This document shows positions 16,089 through 28,488 of a stretch of DNA of 61,388 nt, one piece after another. The stretch spans positions 1 through 61,388 of the forward strand of contig NZ_JAMXWN010000015.1 in assembly GCF_024125425.1 (NCBI RefSeq). Direction: 5' to 3'. The position numbers were made by a program, and so were the translations under genes. A model generated the notes under the pieces. It did not search any database and had not been told where the DNA came from. It worked only from the letters and a program-made list of their open reading frames with translations. Origin of the DNA: Sporolactobacillus kofuensis. GTDB lineage: Bacteria; Bacillota; Bacilli; Bacillales; Sporolactobacillaceae. Positions within the stretch are counted from its first letter, which is position 1. The number at the start of each line of letters is the position of its first letter.

Positions 16089-16481
16089 TCAAACGCGGCG
16101 ACGTTTCGGAGGACGGCAACCGTTGTGTGGAACCGGCGTAACGTCACGAATTGCTGTTACTTCAAGGCCAACTGCCTGAAGTGCACGAATCGCTGCTTCA
16201 CGTCCTGCACCTGGTCCTTTGACAGATACTTCAACAGTTTTCATTCCACTATCCAATGCGCTCTTACCAGCTGCTTCTGCTGCTGTTTGTGCTGCAAATG
16301 GAGTGGATTTTCTAGAACCCTTGAACCCAAGACCGCCGGAACTAGCCCAAGCAATCGCGTTACCATGTGGATCCGTGATCGTTACGATTGTGTTGTTAAA
16401 TGTTGAACGGATGTGTGCCACCCCGTTTTCAACATTTCTCTTGATACGGCGCTTACGCGTACGTTGTTGTGCTTTTGCCAT
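16089..16481 (-). CDS. rpsK: 30S ribosomal protein S11
   Basis: This 130-aa S11 contains [41 protein letters not shown] and the terminal [17 protein letters not shown]. It forms part of the 30S platform near the mRNA exit. It follows rpsM by 21 bp. About 160 bp separate it from rpoA, and no gene is seen there. Confidence 0.98.
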   Translation of the reverse strand: MAKAQQRTRKRRIKRNVENGVAHIRSTFNNTIVTITDPHGNAIAWASSGGLGFKGSRKSTPFAAQTAAEAAGKSALDSGMKTVEVSVKGPGAGREAAIRALQAVGLEVTAIRDVTPVPHNGCRPPKRRRV

Positions 16482-16502
16482 AAATGTTTAACCCTCCTTT
16501 AC

Positions 16503-16868
16503 TTATTTCTTTTTACCAGCCATTGTGCGCTTAGGACCTTTACGCGTACGTGAGTTGTTTTTTGTGTTTTGTCCACGAACCGGCAGACCTCTGCGGTGGC
16601 GGATACCTCTATAGGAACCAATTTCAATCAATCTCTTGATATTAAGAGAAACTTCGCGGCGAAGGTCACCTTCAACGCGGTAGTGGTCAACCACTTCACG
16701 GATACGTGTCTGTTCTTCTTCAGTTAGATCACGTACACGTGTGTCTTCGGAAACATTAGCTTCTGCCAAGATCTTCTTAGCTGTTGCTGGGCCAATGCCG
16801 AAGATGTAAGTCAAGGAAATAACCACGCGTTTTTCTCTTGGAATGTCGACACCTGCAATACGAGCCAT
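16503..16868 (-). CDS. rpsM: 30S ribosomal protein S13
   Basis: This 121-aa S13 starts [21 protein letters not shown] and carries the helix-two-turn-helix segment and [19 protein letters not shown]. The basic C-terminal tail contacts the P-site tRNA. It sits between rpmJ and rpsK. Confidence 0.98.
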   Translation of the reverse strand: MARIAGVDIPREKRVVISLTYIFGIGPATAKKILAEANVSEDTRVRDLTEEEQTRIREVVDHYRVEGDLRREVSLNIKRLIEIGSYRGIRHRRGLPVRGQNTKNNSRTRKGPKRTMAGKKK

Positions 16869-16887
16869 ACGTCAGAACACCTCCTTA

Positions 16888-17001
16888 TTAACCTTGTCTT
16901 TGTTTATGTTTTGGATTTTCACAAATCACCATGACAACACCTTTACGGCGGACAATCTTGCATTTTTCACAAATCTTCTTAACTGATGGTCTTACCTTCA
17001 T
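16888..17001 (-). CDS. rpmJ: 50S ribosomal protein L36 (zinc type)
   Basis: This 37-aa protein starts [20 protein letters not shown] and has the CxxC, C and H zinc ligands ([12 protein letters not shown]). The ATG at 17001 has a GGAGG site upstream; the longer frame is leader. It lies between infA and rpsM. Confidence 0.97.
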   Translation of the reverse strand: MKVRPSVKKICEKCKIVRRKGVVMVICENPKHKQRQG

Positions 17002-17032
17002 TATTGAACCCTCCTTATACACCGCAGAGCAA

Positions 17033-17251
17033 TTATTTATGCCTGAACGTAATGCGGCCGCGCGACACATCATATGGCGACAACTCGACCGTTACTTTAT
17101 CTCCTGGCAAAATGCGGATGAAATGCATACGGATTTTGCCGGATACATGAGCTAAAATCTTATGGCCATTCTCCAATTCCACACGAAACATTGCATTTGG
17201 CAGTGGTTCGATAACGGTGCCTTCAACTTCAATGACATCTTCCTTAGCCAT
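17033..17251 (-). CDS. infA: Translation initiation factor IF-1
   Basis: This 72-aa S1-fold protein starts [20 protein letters not shown] and ends [10 protein letters not shown]. It binds the 30S A site during initiation. The start at 17251 is set by this conserved N-terminus. It overlaps the KOW-protein gene by 8 bp, indicating coupled translation. Confidence 0.98.
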   Translation of the reverse strand: MAKEDVIEVEGTVIEPLPNAMFRVELENGHKILAHVSGKIRMHFIRILPGDKVTVELSPYDVSRGRITFRHK

Positions 17252-17567
17252 CGGCTGACTCACCCTTCCTCTTGTTACTGATTTCTCCATCCAAAAAATG
17301 AGCGATGGCAAAACGCAGTTTTCCGTTTGTCACGCGTCCGATCTCGCGTAGACTTTTCTGTACTTCGACAGATATATATGATTGAAGTTCAAGATGGCTG
17401 ATGTTTTTCTTTTTTGCATTGTCGAACTTCCTCTTGTCACCATCTGCAATTTCGACAAATCGATGATCAATAAGACGCACAATGACAAAATAAGAACCCG
17501 CTTCTTTCCCTTTCAGAACACATGCGAGCTGTCCGGGAACAGGTAAAGGGGCTTGATCACTACCCAT
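17244..17567 (-). CDS. KOW-domain RNA-binding protein (YbzG-like)
   Basis: This 107-aa protein has an N-terminal KOW/L14e-like fold ([34 protein letters not shown]) with a variable charged C-terminus. Proteins of this type sit between map and infA in many Bacillota and are probably ribosome-associated; their role is not established. The start ATG at 17567 has AAGGTG upstream. The C-terminal part here ([18 protein letters not shown]) is variable. Confidence 0.8.
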   Translation of the reverse strand: MGSDQAPLPVPGQLACVLKGKEAGSYFVIVRLIDHRFVEIADGDKRKFDNAKKKNISHLELQSYISVEVQKSLREIGRVTNGKLRFAIAHFLDGEISNKRKGESADG

Positions 17568-17583
17568 CAATCATCACCTTCAC

Positions 17584-18998
<1,415 letters not shown>

Positions 18999-19016
18999 TC
19001 ATTCATAGTCAGTGCC

Positions 19017-20306
19017 TTACCTTTTTCTGATAAAGCCTTGATAGTTCTTCTTGATCAACTGGCTTTCAATACGTTTCATGGTATCCAACGCAACCCCGAC
19101 AACGATGAGTAAGCTGGTTCCGCCGATTCTTGCACTCGCAGGAAGGCTTCCCATTTCACCAAAGACAATCGGGAGCAGTGAGATCACTGCAAGGAAAATG
19201 GCACCAAGGAAAGTCAAGCGATAAAGAATCTTGGTAATGTATTGCTCCGTGCTCTTACCTGGACGTATTCCCGGAATATAGCCGCCTTGTTCACCAAGAT
19301 TTTTCGCCATCTTTTCAGGGTTAACCTGAACAAACGTGTAGAAATAGGTAAAGGCAATGATCAGTACCGCATAGATGATCATCCCGTAAACCGTAGAGTA
19401 ATCGAATACGCGGATAATCCACGCAGTCACATTATTTTGCGGAAAGAAACGGGCAATCGTTGGCGGCGTGATCATCAATGAGATCGCGAAGATCACAGGG
19501 ATAACTCCGGCAGCATTAACCTTGATTGGTAAGTGCGTCGGTTCCACACTGTATGTCTTCGTACCGATTGTCCGTTTTGCATATTGAATCGGAATTTTTC
19601 GAGACCCTTGTTGAACGAAAATAGTTCCGACAATAATAAGCAGGACAACAACGACAATGGCGAGCAATCCAAGTACTTCCATAAATGTGTTGGTTGACGA
19701 CGCAAACCGCTGAGCATAAATTTGGCCAACAGCAGTAGGGATTCGGGCAATAATTCCTGCAAAGATAATAATGGAAATGCCGTTTCCTACGCCGTAAGCG
19801 GTAATCTGATCACCCAGCCATACGAGAAAAGCCGTACCAGTTGTCAGTACCAATGCAATGATCAGAAAGGTCCAGATGGTTGGGTTACTTACCAACCCTT
19901 GATAATTGTTACTGAACGCGTATGAAAGACCCACTGCTTCGATAAATCCGAGAATGATCGTCCCATACCTAGTCAGCTGATTCAGTTTGCGCCTTCCCAT
20001 TTCTCCTTGTTTAGACCATTCAGTAAGCTTAGGAACTACATCCATCTGTAACAACTGAACAATAATTGATGCGGTAATGTAAGGCATAATACCCATAGAG
20101 AAAATTGAAAAGTTCTCTAGTGCACCGCCACCAAAAGTGTTAAACAAGCCAAAGGCACTTGAATCACTGAATTTGATCAGCTCTGTATTAATATCCGGAA
20201 CGGGAATGAATGTCCCGATCCGAAATATAATGAGCATAAGCAATGTGAATACTATTTTTCGGCGAATTTCGGCCTCTCGCCACATACTGGAAAGCACTTG
20301 AAACAT
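19017..20306 (-). CDS. secY: Preprotein translocase subunit SecY
   Basis: This 429-aa protein has ten predicted transmembrane segments and forms the Sec channel with SecE (45917-46114). Conserved parts include FSIFSMGIMPYITASIIVQLLQ and EQGGYIPGIRPGKSTEQYI. The ATG at 20306 overlaps the rplO stop (TGATG) and has GAGG upstream; an in-frame TTG one codon earlier is less likely. Confidence 0.98.
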   Translation of the reverse strand: MFQVLSSMWREAEIRRKIVFTLLMLIIFRIGTFIPVPDINTELIKFSDSSAFGLFNTFGGGALENFSIFSMGIMPYITASIIVQLLQMDVVPKLTEWSKQGEMGRRKLNQLTRYGTIILGFIEAVGLSYAFSNNYQGLVSNPTIWTFLIIALVLTTGTAFLVWLGDQITAYGVGNGISIIIFAGIIARIPTAVGQIYAQRFASSTNTFMEVLGLLAIVVVVLLIIVGTIFVQQGSRKIPIQYAKRTIGTKTYSVEPTHLPIKVNAAGVIPVIFAISLMITPPTIARFFPQNNVTAWIIRVFDYSTVYGMIIYAVLIIAFTYFYTFVQVNPEKMAKNLGEQGGYIPGIRPGKSTEQYITKILYRLTFLGAIFLAVISLLPIVFGEMGSLPASARIGGTSLLIVVGVALDTMKRIESQLIKKNYQGFIRKR

Positions 20307-20746
20307 CAAATCACCTCAATGTTTCCGCCGGCAGCTTCAATCGCTTCTTTGGCAGAAGCAGAAAATTTATGTGCCTTAACTGTCAGTTTTGCTTCAAGCT
20401 TGCCTTCACCAAGAACTTTAACACCGTCATTCAATTTCCGGATCACACGTGTTTCAAGCAGCAATTCCGGAGTAATTTCTGTTCCATTTTCAAAACGGTT
20501 CAGCTTTTCAACATTAATAACAGCGTAAATTTTGCGCGTCGGGTTCTTGAAGCCCTTCTTAGGCAGTTTCTGCAGCAATGGCATCTGTCCGCCTTCAAAT
20601 CCGAGACGTACCTTACCGCCCGAACGAGCTTTTTGTCCTTTTTGTCCTCGACCAGATGTTTTGCCAAGTCCTGAACCATAGCCGCGTCCTACTCTTTTAC
20701 GAGCAAAACGGGAACCTTCAGCTGGTTTCAATTCATGGAGTTTCAT
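20306..20746 (-). CDS. rplO: 50S ribosomal protein L15
   Basis: This 146-aa L15 starts [22 protein letters not shown] with the glycine-rich [20 protein letters not shown] extension that penetrates the 23S rRNA core. Its stop overlaps the secY start by one base, a conserved coupling. Confidence 0.98.
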   Translation of the reverse strand: MKLHELKPAEGSRFARKRVGRGYGSGLGKTSGRGQKGQKARSGGKVRLGFEGGQMPLLQKLPKKGFKNPTRKIYAVINVEKLNRFENGTEITPELLLETRVIRKLNDGVKVLGEGKLEAKLTVKAHKFSASAKEAIEAAGGNIEVI

Positions 20747-20780
20747 CTTGGCACCTCCTTATTCTCAGTTTGATTCGAAA

Positions 20781-20969
20781 TCAATCATTCAATTCGCGTA
20801 CAGCCAAAAGGTGGGAGACCTTGTTGATCATACCGCGAATGGCCGGATTATCATCCTGCACAACAGTTTGGTAAGTCTTTCTCAAGCCAAGCGTTCTTAC
20901 CGTCACGCGTTGTGATTCAGGACGTCCGATCACACTATGTTTGAGGGTAATTTCCAATTTTTTAGCCAA
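20781..20969 (-). CDS. rpmD: 50S ribosomal protein L30
   Basis: This 62-aa L30 starts (L/M)[20 protein letters not shown] and includes [20 protein letters not shown]. The start is TTG at 20969 with AAGGAGG eight bases upstream; the frame extends further but that part overlaps the end of rpsE and is not L30-like. Confidence 0.96.
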   Translation of the reverse strand: MAKKLEITLKHSVIGRPESQRVTVRTLGLRKTYQTVVQDDNPAIRGMINKVSHLLAVRELND

Positions 20970-20982
20970 TCCTGTTCCCTCC

Positions 20983-21483
20983 TTATCCGAGCAGTTCTTC
21001 CACTGATTTGCCACGCAGCTTAGCTACATGTTCAACACGTTTCAGGCTTTGCAGTCCTTCAACTGTTGCACGAACCATGTTAATCGGATTGTTCGATCCC
21101 AATGACTTCGAAAGAATGTCACCGAGTCCAGACAATTCGAGTACGGCGCGGACAGGACCGCCAGCAATAATTCCAGTACCTTCGGATGCCGGTTTCAGCA
21201 ATACGCTACCTGATCCTGCATGGCCTGTTACTTGGTGAGGAATGGTTGTGTTAACGATCGGAACATTAAATACGTTCTTCTTCGCATCCTCAATCGCCTT
21301 ACGAATGGCTTCAGGTACTTCGTGAGCCTTACCCTGTCCATAACCTACATTACCTTTTTTGTCGCCGACAACAACCAGCGCTGAAAAACGGAATCTGCGT
21401 CCGCCTTTAACTACTTTCGCCACGCGGTTGATTGTTACGACGCGTTCTTCAAATTCTGATTTATTGCGATCATTATTAGCCAT
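20983..21483 (-). CDS. rpsE: 30S ribosomal protein S5
   Basis: This 166-aa S5 has the N-terminal double-stranded RNA-binding fold ([21 protein letters not shown]) and a C-terminal domain with [18 protein letters not shown]. It contributes to decoding accuracy and helicase activity at the mRNA entry. The loop VVKGGRRF, site of spectinomycin-resistance changes in other species, looks wild type. Confidence 0.98.
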   Translation of the reverse strand: MANNDRNKSEFEERVVTINRVAKVVKGGRRFRFSALVVVGDKKGNVGYGQGKAHEVPEAIRKAIEDAKKNVFNVPIVNTTIPHQVTGHAGSGSVLLKPASEGTGIIAGGPVRAVLELSGLGDILSKSLGSNNPINMVRATVEGLQSLKRVEHVAKLRGKSVEELLG

Positions 21484-21501
21484 GGATTCCCCTCCTTAAC
21501 C

Positions 21502-21864
21502 TTAAAATTTAAGTCCTGCTTCTCGGGCGCCTTCAGCTACAGCCTTTACACGTCCGTGATAAATATAACCACTACGGTCAAAAACAACCGTGTCAATTCC
21601 TTTTTCCAAAGCACGTTCACCGATCATTGCGCCAACTTTTTTAGCTGCGGCAACGTCGCTACCTTTTTCAAGATCAAATGCTTTGTCAATCGATGAAGAG
21701 GCAACGAGCGTTACACCCTTTGCATCATCAATCAACTGCGCATAAATATTCTTGGAAGAGCGGAATACGTTCAAACGTGGACGTTCTGCTGTACCCACGA
21801 TGCGGTGGCGTACATGAAGATGTCTTTTTTGACGAAGCGCGTTCTTGTCTTTTTTGGAAATCAT
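21502..21864 (-). CDS. rplR: 50S ribosomal protein L18
   Basis: This 120-aa protein binds 5S rRNA. It starts [20 protein letters not shown] and includes [20 protein letters not shown] and the terminal [17 protein letters not shown]. It is placed between rplF and rpsE as usual. Confidence 0.98.
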   Translation of the reverse strand: MISKKDKNALRQKRHLHVRHRIVGTAERPRLNVFRSSKNIYAQLIDDAKGVTLVASSSIDKAFDLEKGSDVAAAKKVGAMIGERALEKGIDTVVFDRSGYIYHGRVKAVAEGAREAGLKF

Positions 21865-21902
21865 ACAGTTTGTCGCTCCTTTCTAGTAGAAATTGAAATC
21901 TA

Positions 21903-22439
21903 TTACTTACCTGTTTTACCTTCCTTGCGACGTACCTTTTCGCCTTCATAGCGAATACCCTTGCCTTTGTAAGGCTCTGGTGCACGTACGGAACGAATAT
22001 TTGCGGCAACTTCGCCGACACGCTGTTTGTCAATTCCAGAAACAGACACCTTGTTGTTTCCTTCAACAGCTAATTCAATTCCTTCTTCAGGAACGATTTC
22101 TACCGGGTGAGAGTAGCCGACATTCAATACAAGGTTCTTACCCTGTTTGTTAGCACGGTAACCTACGCCGACAAGTTCAAGATTCTTAACGAATCCCTTA
22201 GTCACACCTTCAACCATATTGCTAATCAAACTACTTGTCGTACCGTGAAGGGCACGATGTTGGTTTGAATCATCTGGTCTTTCAACTTTAACTTCATTGT
22301 TTTCTTGCTTTATGATCATATCCGGATGGAACTTCCGGGATAATTCACCTTTAGGTCCTTTGACTGTTACAGTCTGGCCGTCAATCGTAACCGTTACACC
22401 ATCAGGAATGGCTGTCGGTCTTAAACCTATACGAGACAT
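21903..22439 (-). CDS. rplF: 50S ribosomal protein L6
   Basis: This 178-aa L6 has the two typical repeats; it starts [20 protein letters not shown] and carries the C-terminal RRKEGKTGK after [13 protein letters not shown]. It lies near the factor-binding site of the 50S subunit. Confidence 0.98.
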   Translation of the reverse strand: MSRIGLRPTAIPDGVTVTIDGQTVTVKGPKGELSRKFHPDMIIKQENNEVKVERPDDSNQHRALHGTTSSLISNMVEGVTKGFVKNLELVGVGYRANKQGKNLVLNVGYSHPVEIVPEEGIELAVEGNNKVSVSGIDKQRVGEVAANIRSVRAPEPYKGKGIRYEGEKVRRKEGKTGK

Positions 22440-22466
22440 TAGGACACCTCCATTCTTGTTTGCTTA

Positions 22467-22865
22467 TTACCAAATGTATGCGAGTACTTCTCCGCCAACT
22501 TTTTGTTGACGTGCTTCTTTATCCGTAATAACACCTTTTGACGTTGAAACTAGTGCGATACCAAGACCACCGAGAACCTTAGGTACCTCATCGGCTTTCG
22601 CATAAACGCGAAGACCTGGTTTACTGATTCTCTTCAATCCGGAAATTACCCGTTCCTTATTGCCGCCGTATTTGAGGATCAGACGAAGCACACCTTGTTT
22701 GTTGTCTTCAATGTATTCTACATCTTTGATAAATCCTTCGCGTTTCAGAATTTCAGCGATTTCCTTCTTAATTCTGGAACCTGGCAGTTCAATTTGTTCG
22801 TGGCGAACAATATTGGCATTACGAATGCGGGTCAACATATCTGCAATCGGATCTGTCATGACCAT
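22467..22865 (-). CDS. rpsH: 30S ribosomal protein S8
   Basis: This 132-aa S8 starts [18 protein letters not shown] and ends [20 protein letters not shown] plus VLAYIW. The first ATG is favoured by GGAGG nine bases upstream. S8 binds the central domain of 16S rRNA and represses spc-type operons in other bacteria. Confidence 0.98.
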   Translation of the reverse strand: MVMTDPIADMLTRIRNANIVRHEQIELPGSRIKKEIAEILKREGFIKDVEYIEDNKQGVLRLILKYGGNKERVISGLKRISKPGLRVYAKADEVPKVLGGLGIALVSTSKGVITDKEARQQKVGGEVLAYIW

Positions 22866-22898
22866 GCAAAACGACCTCCTTCCCTATCACATAAAATT

Positions 22899-23084
22899 TT
22901 ACCAGCTAGCTTTTTTAACACCTGGGATTTGTCCTTTATAGGCAAGTTCGCGAAAACAAATTCTGCATAATTTGAATTTCCTAAGAACCGAATGAGGACG
23001 TCCGCAGCGTTCACAGCGTGTGTATTCCTGCACTTTGAATTTTTTTGGGCGATGTGACGAAACAAGCATTGATTTTTTTGCCAA
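22899..23084 (-). CDS. rpsZ: 30S ribosomal protein S14, zinc type (main copy)
   Basis: This 61-aa S14 starts (L/M)[20 protein letters not shown] and has the zinc ligands CERC and CRIC. The start is TTG with AAGGAGG nine bases upstream. It sits at its conserved position between rplE and rpsH. A second copy with a different N-terminus lies at 7382-7567. Confidence 0.97.
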   Translation of the reverse strand: MAKKSMLVSSHRPKKFKVQEYTRCERCGRPHSVLRKFKLCRICFRELAYKGQIPGVKKASW

Positions 23085-23104
23085 AATTCATATCCTCCTT
23101 GCGA

Positions 23105-23647
23105 TTATTTTTTAACGAACGGCATGCCTAGCAATGTCAGTAATTCAGCTGCTTCTTCATCAGTGTTTGCTGACGTTACAATAACGATATCCATACCGCG
23201 TACTTTATCGACTTTATCATAATCAATTTCAGGGAAAATCAATTGTTCGCGGATACCCAGCGTATAGTTACCTCGGCCGTCAAATGCTTTCTTTGAGACA
23301 CCGCGGAAGTCACGCACGCGAGGGAGAGCAACTGTAACCAGCTTGTCAAGGAAATCATACATACGTTCTTTCCTTAGTGTAACTTTTGCACCAATCGCAA
23401 CACCTTCACGAAGTTTAAATGCAGCGATGGATTTCTTTGCGCGAGTAATCACTGGTTTCTGACCGGATAATGCAGTCAGATCTTCAACAGCGCTATCCAG
23501 AACCTTAGAGTTCTGAACTGCTTCGCCAACACCCATATTGATGACTACCTTTTGGATGGCTGGGACCTGCATTACAGATGTATAGTTAAACTTTTCAATT
23601 AAAGCCGGAACAACTTCCTTTTCATACTTTTCTTTGAATCGGCTCAT
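23105..23647 (-). CDS. rplE: 50S ribosomal protein L5
   Basis: This 180-aa L5 starts [20 protein letters not shown] and includes [15 protein letters not shown] and GLRDFRG-like [18 protein letters not shown]. It binds 5S rRNA and touches the P-site tRNA. The start at 23647 has AGGAGG upstream; the earlier in-frame start is leader. Confidence 0.98.
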   Translation of the reverse strand: MSRFKEKYEKEVVPALIEKFNYTSVMQVPAIQKVVINMGVGEAVQNSKVLDSAVEDLTALSGQKPVITRAKKSIAAFKLREGVAIGAKVTLRKERMYDFLDKLVTVALPRVRDFRGVSKKAFDGRGNYTLGIREQLIFPEIDYDKVDKVRGMDIVIVTSANTDEEAAELLTLLGMPFVKK

Positions 23648-23676
23648 GTGTTTACCTCCTTTCACAGACAATCAGA

Positions 23677-23994
23677 TCATTCGATGACTTCGCCTGATTT
23701 TTTAGAAACACGTACTTTTTTTCCGTCTACTATTTTGTGACCTACGCGTGTAGGTTCGTTTGTTTTTGGGTCAAGCAGCATAACATTTGATACGTGAATT
23801 GGCGCCTCGTGTTCGAGGATGCCGCCTTGCGGAGCTGCCTGGCTTGGTTTTGAATGCTTTTTGACGATGTTTACACCTTCAACGAGCACACGTTCCTTTG
23901 CCGGAAACGCTGCAAGGATCACACCTTGTTTGCCTTTATCCTTACCGGAAATGACTTGAACCTTGTCGCCTTTTTTCACATGCAGTTTTGCCAT
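23677..23994 (-). CDS. rplX: 50S ribosomal protein L24
   Basis: This 105-aa KOW protein starts [20 protein letters not shown] and includes [20 protein letters not shown]. It is an early assembly protein of the 50S subunit near the tunnel exit. The ATG at 23994 has GGAGG 11 bases upstream. Confidence 0.98.
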   Translation of the reverse strand: MAKLHVKKGDKVQVISGKDKGKQGVILAAFPAKERVLVEGVNIVKKHSKPSQAAPQGGILEHEAPIHVSNVMLLDPKTNEPTRVGHKIVDGKKVRVSKKSGEVIE

Positions 23995-24029
23995 GTTAAA
24001 TGCCACCTCCTTTTCCTAACCATTCAGAA

Positions 24030-24398
24030 TCACAATACTTCCGGTGCAAGAGAAACGATTTTCATAAATTGTCCGTCACGCAATTCACGGGCAACTGGCC
24101 CAAAGATACGCGTGCCGCGAGGGCTTTTGTCTTCTTTGATTAAGACAACAGCGTTCTCGTCAAAACGAATATAAGAACCATCAACACGTCTTACACCATG
24201 TTTTGTACGAACAACAACAGCTTTTACAACTTCGCCTTTCTTAACAACGCCACCTGGTGTTGCTTGTTTGACCGAAGCAACAATAACATCACCGATATTA
24301 GCAGTCTTGCGACCGGATCCACCCAAAACCTTAATAGTCAGGACTTCACGAGCACCTGAGTTATCGGCTACTTTCAAACGGCTTTCCTGTTGAATCAT
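24030..24398 (-). CDS. rplN: 50S ribosomal protein L14
   Basis: This 122-aa L14 starts [20 protein letters not shown] and ends [12 protein letters not shown]. It forms intersubunit bridges. The ATG at 24398 has GGGAGG nine bases upstream, whereas the longer frame begins with an unneeded TTG. Confidence 0.98.
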   Translation of the reverse strand: MIQQESRLKVADNSGAREVLTIKVLGGSGRKTANIGDVIVASVKQATPGGVVKKGEVVKAVVVRTKHGVRRVDGSYIRFDENAVVLIKEDKSPRGTRIFGPVARELRDGQFMKIVSLAPEVL

Positions 24399-24438
24399 AA
24401 AGTGCAACCTCCCTTCGATCTACGGACATGTCCGACGA

Positions 24439-24711
24439 TCAGATAATAACGGATTCCTCAACGATTTTTACAAGACGAAAACGTTTATCTTTAGAAAGTG
24501 GGCGAGTTTCAATGATTTCTACGATATCGCCGACTTTTGCTTGATTATTTTCATCATGCGCTTTGAATCTCTTGGAATACTTAACGTGCTTTCCATAGAG
24601 ACGGTGGTTCTTATAAGTCTCAACGAGTACAGTAATGGTCTTATCCATTTTGTCTGAGACAACACGGCCAACCAGAACTTTGCGCGCGTTCTTGCGTGTT
24701 TCTTCTGCCAT
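24439..24711 (-). CDS. rpsQ: 30S ribosomal protein S17
   Basis: This 90-aa OB-fold protein starts [20 protein letters not shown] and contains [22 protein letters not shown] and [13 protein letters not shown]. It is an early 16S rRNA binder. It is placed between rpmC and rplN. Confidence 0.98.
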   Translation of the reverse strand: MAEETRKNARKVLVGRVVSDKMDKTITVLVETYKNHRLYGKHVKYSKRFKAHDENNQAKVGDIVEIIETRPLSKDKRFRLVKIVEESVII

Positions 24712-24727
24712 TCAGATAACCTCCTTC

Positions 24728-24931
24728 TCAGCCGTTTTGAACATTCAATTCACGTTCACGCAAAATCGTTTTTGCGCGAGCAATGGATTTGCGGACTTCA
24801 CGAATGCGGGCCGGATTTTCCAATTGTCCGGTAGCGAGCTGGAAACGCAGATTAAATAATTCTTCCTTCAAAGACTTGACGTTTTCTTCAACTTCAGCAG
24901 TGGTCAAATTACGAATTTCCTCAGCCTTCAT
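24728..24931 (-). CDS. rpmC: 50S ribosomal protein L29
   Basis: This 67-aa coiled-coil protein starts [20 protein letters not shown] and includes [19 protein letters not shown]. It lies at the tunnel exit. Its start overlaps the end of rplP by 11 bp, so translation is probably coupled. Confidence 0.97.
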   Translation of the reverse strand: MKAEEIRNLTTAEVEENVKSLKEELFNLRFQLATGQLENPARIREVRKSIARAKTILRERELNVQNG

Positions 24932-25355
24932 TTGCGTCACCACCCACTTCTTCGCGTTTCACGATTTTCGTTTTAATAGGCAATTTGTGGCTAGCTAGTC
25001 TTAATGCTTCGTTTGCCACTTCTTCACTAATGCCACCGACTTCAAAAAGCACACGGCCGGGTTTCACAACAGCCACCCATCCTTCTGGAGCACCTTTACC
25101 GGAACCCATTCGGACATCAAGAGGTTTCTTTGTGTATGATTTTTGCGGGAAAATTTTAATCCAAACCTTACCGCCACGCTTCATAAAACGTGTCATTGCA
25201 ATACGTGCTGCTTCAATCTGACGGCTCGTGATCCATGCGGATTCAAGAGCCTGCAGTCCGTATTCACCGAAAGTTACCGAAGCGCCGCCCTTAGTTTGGC
25301 CACGCATTCTACCACGGTGTTGTCTACGATACTTTGTACGTTTAGGCATTAACAT
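24921..25355 (-). CDS. rplP: 50S ribosomal protein L16
   Basis: This 144-aa L16 starts [20 protein letters not shown] and includes the A-site facing loop and [20 protein letters not shown]. The first ATG matches the Bacillus start (MLxPKR) and has GGAGG nine bases upstream. It overlaps rpmC. Confidence 0.98.
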   Translation of the reverse strand: MLMPKRTKYRRQHRGRMRGQTKGGASVTFGEYGLQALESAWITSRQIEAARIAMTRFMKRGGKVWIKIFPQKSYTKKPLDVRMGSGKGAPEGWVAVVKPGRVLFEVGGISEEVANEALRLASHKLPIKTKIVKREEVGGDANEG

Positions 25356-25357
25356 AA

Positions 25358-26017
25358 TTATTTGCCTCCTTCCTTATTTGTCGTTCCTTTCGTCGGAAGG
25401 ACTTCTCCGCGATAAATCCATACTTTAACACCAATCTTGCCATATGTGGTATCAGCTTCTGCTGTACCGTAGTCAATGTCGGCACGCAAAGTATGAAGCG
25501 GAACAGTTCCTTCACTGTAATCCTCTGTACGCGCCATGTCTGCGCCACCAAGGCGTCCGGCACATTGTGTTTTGATACCTTTGGCACCTGCACGCATTGC
25601 TCTTTGCAACGTTTGCTTCTGAGCACGTCTCCAAGAGACACGGCCTTCAAGCTGGCGAGCAATATTTTCAGCAACGAGTTTCGCATCAAGATCAGCTTGC
25701 TTAATTTCAAAAATATTAACGTGGACACGTTTACCAGTAAGATCGTTCAGAGCTTTTCGAAGGTTTTCAACTTCAGAGCCGCCTTTACCAATGACCATAC
25801 CCGGTTTCGCCGTCCGAATGGTTACGTTAATCCGGTTCGCAGCACGTTCCAGTTCAATACCAGAAACAGCAGCGTCTTTCAGCTTCTTTTCGATATATTG
25901 ACGGATTTTGATATCTTCGTGAAGATATTCCGCATATTCTTTATCAGCATACCATTTGGATTCCCAATCGCGAATGACACCGATTCTAAATCCAATAGGA
26001 TTAATTTTTTGACCCAC
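25358..26017 (-). CDS. rpsC: 30S ribosomal protein S3
   Basis: This 219-aa S3 starts [20 protein letters not shown], has a KH domain with the GKGG-type loop ([16 protein letters not shown]) and a C-terminal domain with [15 protein letters not shown]. It forms part of the mRNA entry channel. Confidence 0.98.
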   Translation of the reverse strand: MGQKINPIGFRIGVIRDWESKWYADKEYAEYLHEDIKIRQYIEKKLKDAAVSGIELERAANRINVTIRTAKPGMVIGKGGSEVENLRKALNDLTGKRVHVNIFEIKQADLDAKLVAENIARQLEGRVSWRRAQKQTLQRAMRAGAKGIKTQCAGRLGGADMARTEDYSEGTVPLHTLRADIDYGTAEADTTYGKIGVKVWIYRGEVLPTKGTTNKEGGK

Positions 26018-26020
26018 GCG

Positions 26021-26365
26021 TTATCCCTCCTTCTTTTCTGATACAACGATTGTAATGTGGCTGGTCCGTTTGTTGATCTTGCTTGCGCGACCTTGTGCGC
26101 GAGGACGGAAGCGTTTCAAAGTAGCTCCTTCATCAACAAACGCCTTTTCAACATACAATGTTTCTGCATCCATATCGTAATTATGTTCCGCATTAGCGAT
26201 AGCGGATTTCAAAACCTTTTCAATGATCGGTGATGCTGATCTCTGTGTATTCTTTAACACAGCCATAGCATAACCGACGTCCTTGCCCCTGATAAGATCA
26301 ATAACAAGACGCGCCTTACGAGGAGCAATACGAATTTGTTTAGCGACAGCTTTTGCTTGCATCAT
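26021..26365 (-). CDS. rplV: 50S ribosomal protein L22
   Basis: This 114-aa L22 includes [20 protein letters not shown] and the tunnel-lining hairpin [20 protein letters not shown]. Its loop reaches the macrolide region of the exit tunnel. No insertion or deletion is evident in the loop. Confidence 0.98.
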   Translation of the reverse strand: MMQAKAVAKQIRIAPRKARLVIDLIRGKDVGYAMAVLKNTQRSASPIIEKVLKSAIANAEHNYDMDAETLYVEKAFVDEGATLKRFRPRAQGRASKINKRTSHITIVVSEKKEG

Positions 26366-26379
26366 AGTTCCTCCTTTCG

Positions 26380-26661
26380 TTAGCGTGCACTCGTTTTCTT
26401 ATCGGATGAAATGTGTCCACGATAAGTTCTTGTCGGGGCGAATTCTCCAAGTTTATGTCCTACCATGTCTTCCGTAACGTATACCGGCACATGCTTGCGT
26501 CCGTCATACACGGCAATGGTATGGCCGATAAATTCAGGGAAAATGGTCGATCTGCGGGACCAAGTCTTTACGACTCTTTTTTCGTCCTTTTCATTCATGG
26601 CAACGACTTTTGTCATCAGGTGTCCATCGACAAAAGGGCCTTTCTTCAGGCTTCGGCTCAT
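26380..26661 (-). CDS. rpsS: 30S ribosomal protein S19
   Basis: This 93-aa S19 starts [20 protein letters not shown] and includes [20 protein letters not shown]. It sits in the 30S head with S13. The ATG at 26661 has AAGGAGG upstream; the six-codon longer frame is the leader. Confidence 0.98.
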   Translation of the reverse strand: MSRSLKKGPFVDGHLMTKVVAMNEKDEKRVVKTWSRRSTIFPEFIGHTIAVYDGRKHVPVYVTEDMVGHKLGEFAPTRTYRGHISSDKKTSAR

Positions 26662-26698
26662 GTGTAGGCCTCCTTCCAAATAAACTATTTATTCGCGA

Positions 26699-27529
26699 TT
26701 ATTTCTTGCGGTGTCTAATGATAAATTGTTCAGAAGCATTCTTCTTGCTACGTGTCTTGTAACCCATCGTTGGCTTGCCCCATGGAGACATTGGCGACTT
26801 ACGTCCAACTGGAGCCTTACCTTCACCACCACCATGTGGGTGATCATTCGGGTTCATTACAGAACCACGGACGGTCGGGCGAACGCCTTTCCAACGTGAA
26901 CGGCCGGCTTTACCAACAGAAACAAGTTCGTGTTCCAAGTTGCCGACCTGACCGATTGTCGCACGGCAAGTTTCGAGAATCATACGTACTTCACCAGATA
27001 CAAGACGAATCAGTACGTACTTTCCTTCTTTACCAAGGATCTGTGCAGACGTTCCTGCAGAACGCACGAGTTGTCCGCCTTTTCCTGGTTTCAGTTCGAT
27101 GTTATGAATCGTGGTACCTACCGGAATGTTCTTCAGAGGAAGTGCATTTCCGACTTTGATGTCGGCGTCGACGCCTGACATGATTTCTGTACCCACTTTA
27201 AGACCTTTTGGTGCAAGAATATAACGTTTTTCTCCATCCACATAGTGAACAAGTGCGATGTTTGCCGTACGGTTTGGATCGTATTCGATCGTTGCGATGC
27301 GACCAGGTACGCCATCCTTATTCCGTTTGAAGTCAATAACACGATATTGACGTTTGTGGCCGCCGCCTTGGTGGCGAACCGTTAACTTACCTTGATTGTT
27401 TCGGCCGGCCTTTTTCGGGAGCGACGTCAACAACGATTTTTCCGGCGTATCTGTAGTGATTTCCGCGAAATCCAATGATGTCATATTTCTACGACCGTTG
27501 GATGTCGGTTTGTACTTTTTAAGTGGCAC
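26699..27529 (-). CDS. rplB: 50S ribosomal protein L2
   Basis: This 276-aa L2 starts [20 protein letters not shown] and contains [20 protein letters not shown], the loop with the conserved His near the peptidyl transferase centre. It is the largest protein of the S10 cluster and needed for subunit joining. Confidence 0.98.
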   Translation of the reverse strand: MPLKKYKPTSNGRRNMTSLDFAEITTDTPEKSLLTSLPKKAGRNNQGKLTVRHQGGGHKRQYRVIDFKRNKDGVPGRIATIEYDPNRTANIALVHYVDGEKRYILAPKGLKVGTEIMSGVDADIKVGNALPLKNIPVGTTIHNIELKPGKGGQLVRSAGTSAQILGKEGKYVLIRLVSGEVRMILETCRATIGQVGNLEHELVSVGKAGRSRWKGVRPTVRGSVMNPNDHPHGGGEGKAPVGRKSPMSPWGKPTMGYKTRSKKNASEQFIIRHRKK

Positions 27530-27557
27530 GATCAGTAACCTCCTTCTTTAATATTCC

Positions 27558-27848
27558 TTATTCGCCTTCGTAAAAGTTAAGTTCTTTACTTTCCGGCGTC
27601 AAAGTAACAATGGCTTTCTTGCGGTTATTTGTATAGCCTGAATAGCGGCCGTAACGTTTCGGTTTACCTTTTACGTTCAACGTATTGACTTTAACGACTT
27701 TAACATCAAAGATGGCTTCTACCGCACGTTTGATCTCAGACTTATTTGCCTTCGTATCAACGTCAAAAGTGTATTTCTTGTCTGCCATCTGATCAGTTGT
27801 ACGTTCAGTCAGCACGGGGCGCTTTATAATATCGCGAGGATCTTTCAT
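27558..27848 (-). CDS. rplW: 50S ribosomal protein L23
   Basis: This 96-aa L23 starts [20 protein letters not shown] and is the docking site for trigger factor and SRP at the tunnel exit. Its start overlaps the end of rplD by three bases. Confidence 0.98.
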   Translation of the reverse strand: MKDPRDIIKRPVLTERTTDQMADKKYTFDVDTKANKSEIKRAVEAIFDVKVVKVNTLNVKGKPKRYGRYSGYTNNRKKAIVTLTPESKELNFYEGE

Positions 27849-28471
27849 TATCCAAGCACCTCCTCAAGCTTTGCCGCAGCTTCTTTGGTGACGATCAGTT
27901 TGTTATGTGCAACAACGTCAAGTACATTGACTTCGTTCGCAGCAAGCACCTTCACGCCAGGGATGTTGCGGGATGACAATACAGCTGTTTGGTCAACATT
28001 ATTTGTGACAATCAGTGCCTTGTCTGACACAGACAGGTTATTCAGTAAAGCGACAATTTCTTTTGTTTTCGGAGCTTCGATCTTCAATGTGTCCAATACA
28101 ATCAGATCATTATCTCCGGCTTTGCCTGAAAGTACAGATTTAATTGCAAGTCTACGTACTTTCTTAGGCAGTTTATAAGCATAGCTGCGTGGAGTAGGTC
28201 CGAATACGGTACCACCGCCAACCCACTGTGGTGAACGGATAGAACCTTGACGTGCACGGCCTGTTCCTTTTTGTTTCCACGGTTTGCGGCCACCGCCACG
28301 TACAGCAGAACGATTTTTTACAGCATGTGTTCCTTGGCGAAGAGAAGCCTGTTGCATAACAACCGCTTGGTAGACAACATGTTCGTTAGGTTCAATGCCG
28401 AATACAGCGTCAGCCAGTTCAACAGCTCCAACTTCAGCGCCTTTTTGATCAAATACAGTTAATTTTGGCAT
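27848..28471 (-). CDS. rplD: 50S ribosomal protein L4
   Basis: This 207-aa L4 contains the tunnel loop [20 protein letters not shown] and starts [20 protein letters not shown]4 represses the S10 operon in some bacteria; no such leader structure was identified here. Confidence 0.98.
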   Translation of the reverse strand: MPKLTVFDQKGAEVGAVELADAVFGIEPNEHVVYQAVVMQQASLRQGTHAVKNRSAVRGGGRKPWKQKGTGRARQGSIRSPQWVGGGTVFGPTPRSYAYKLPKKVRRLAIKSVLSGKAGDNDLIVLDTLKIEAPKTKEIVALLNNLSVSDKALIVTNNVDQTAVLSSRNIPGVKVLAANEVNVLDVVAHNKLIVTKEAAAKLEEVLG

Positions 28472-28488
28472 GGAAGCATCCTCCCTTC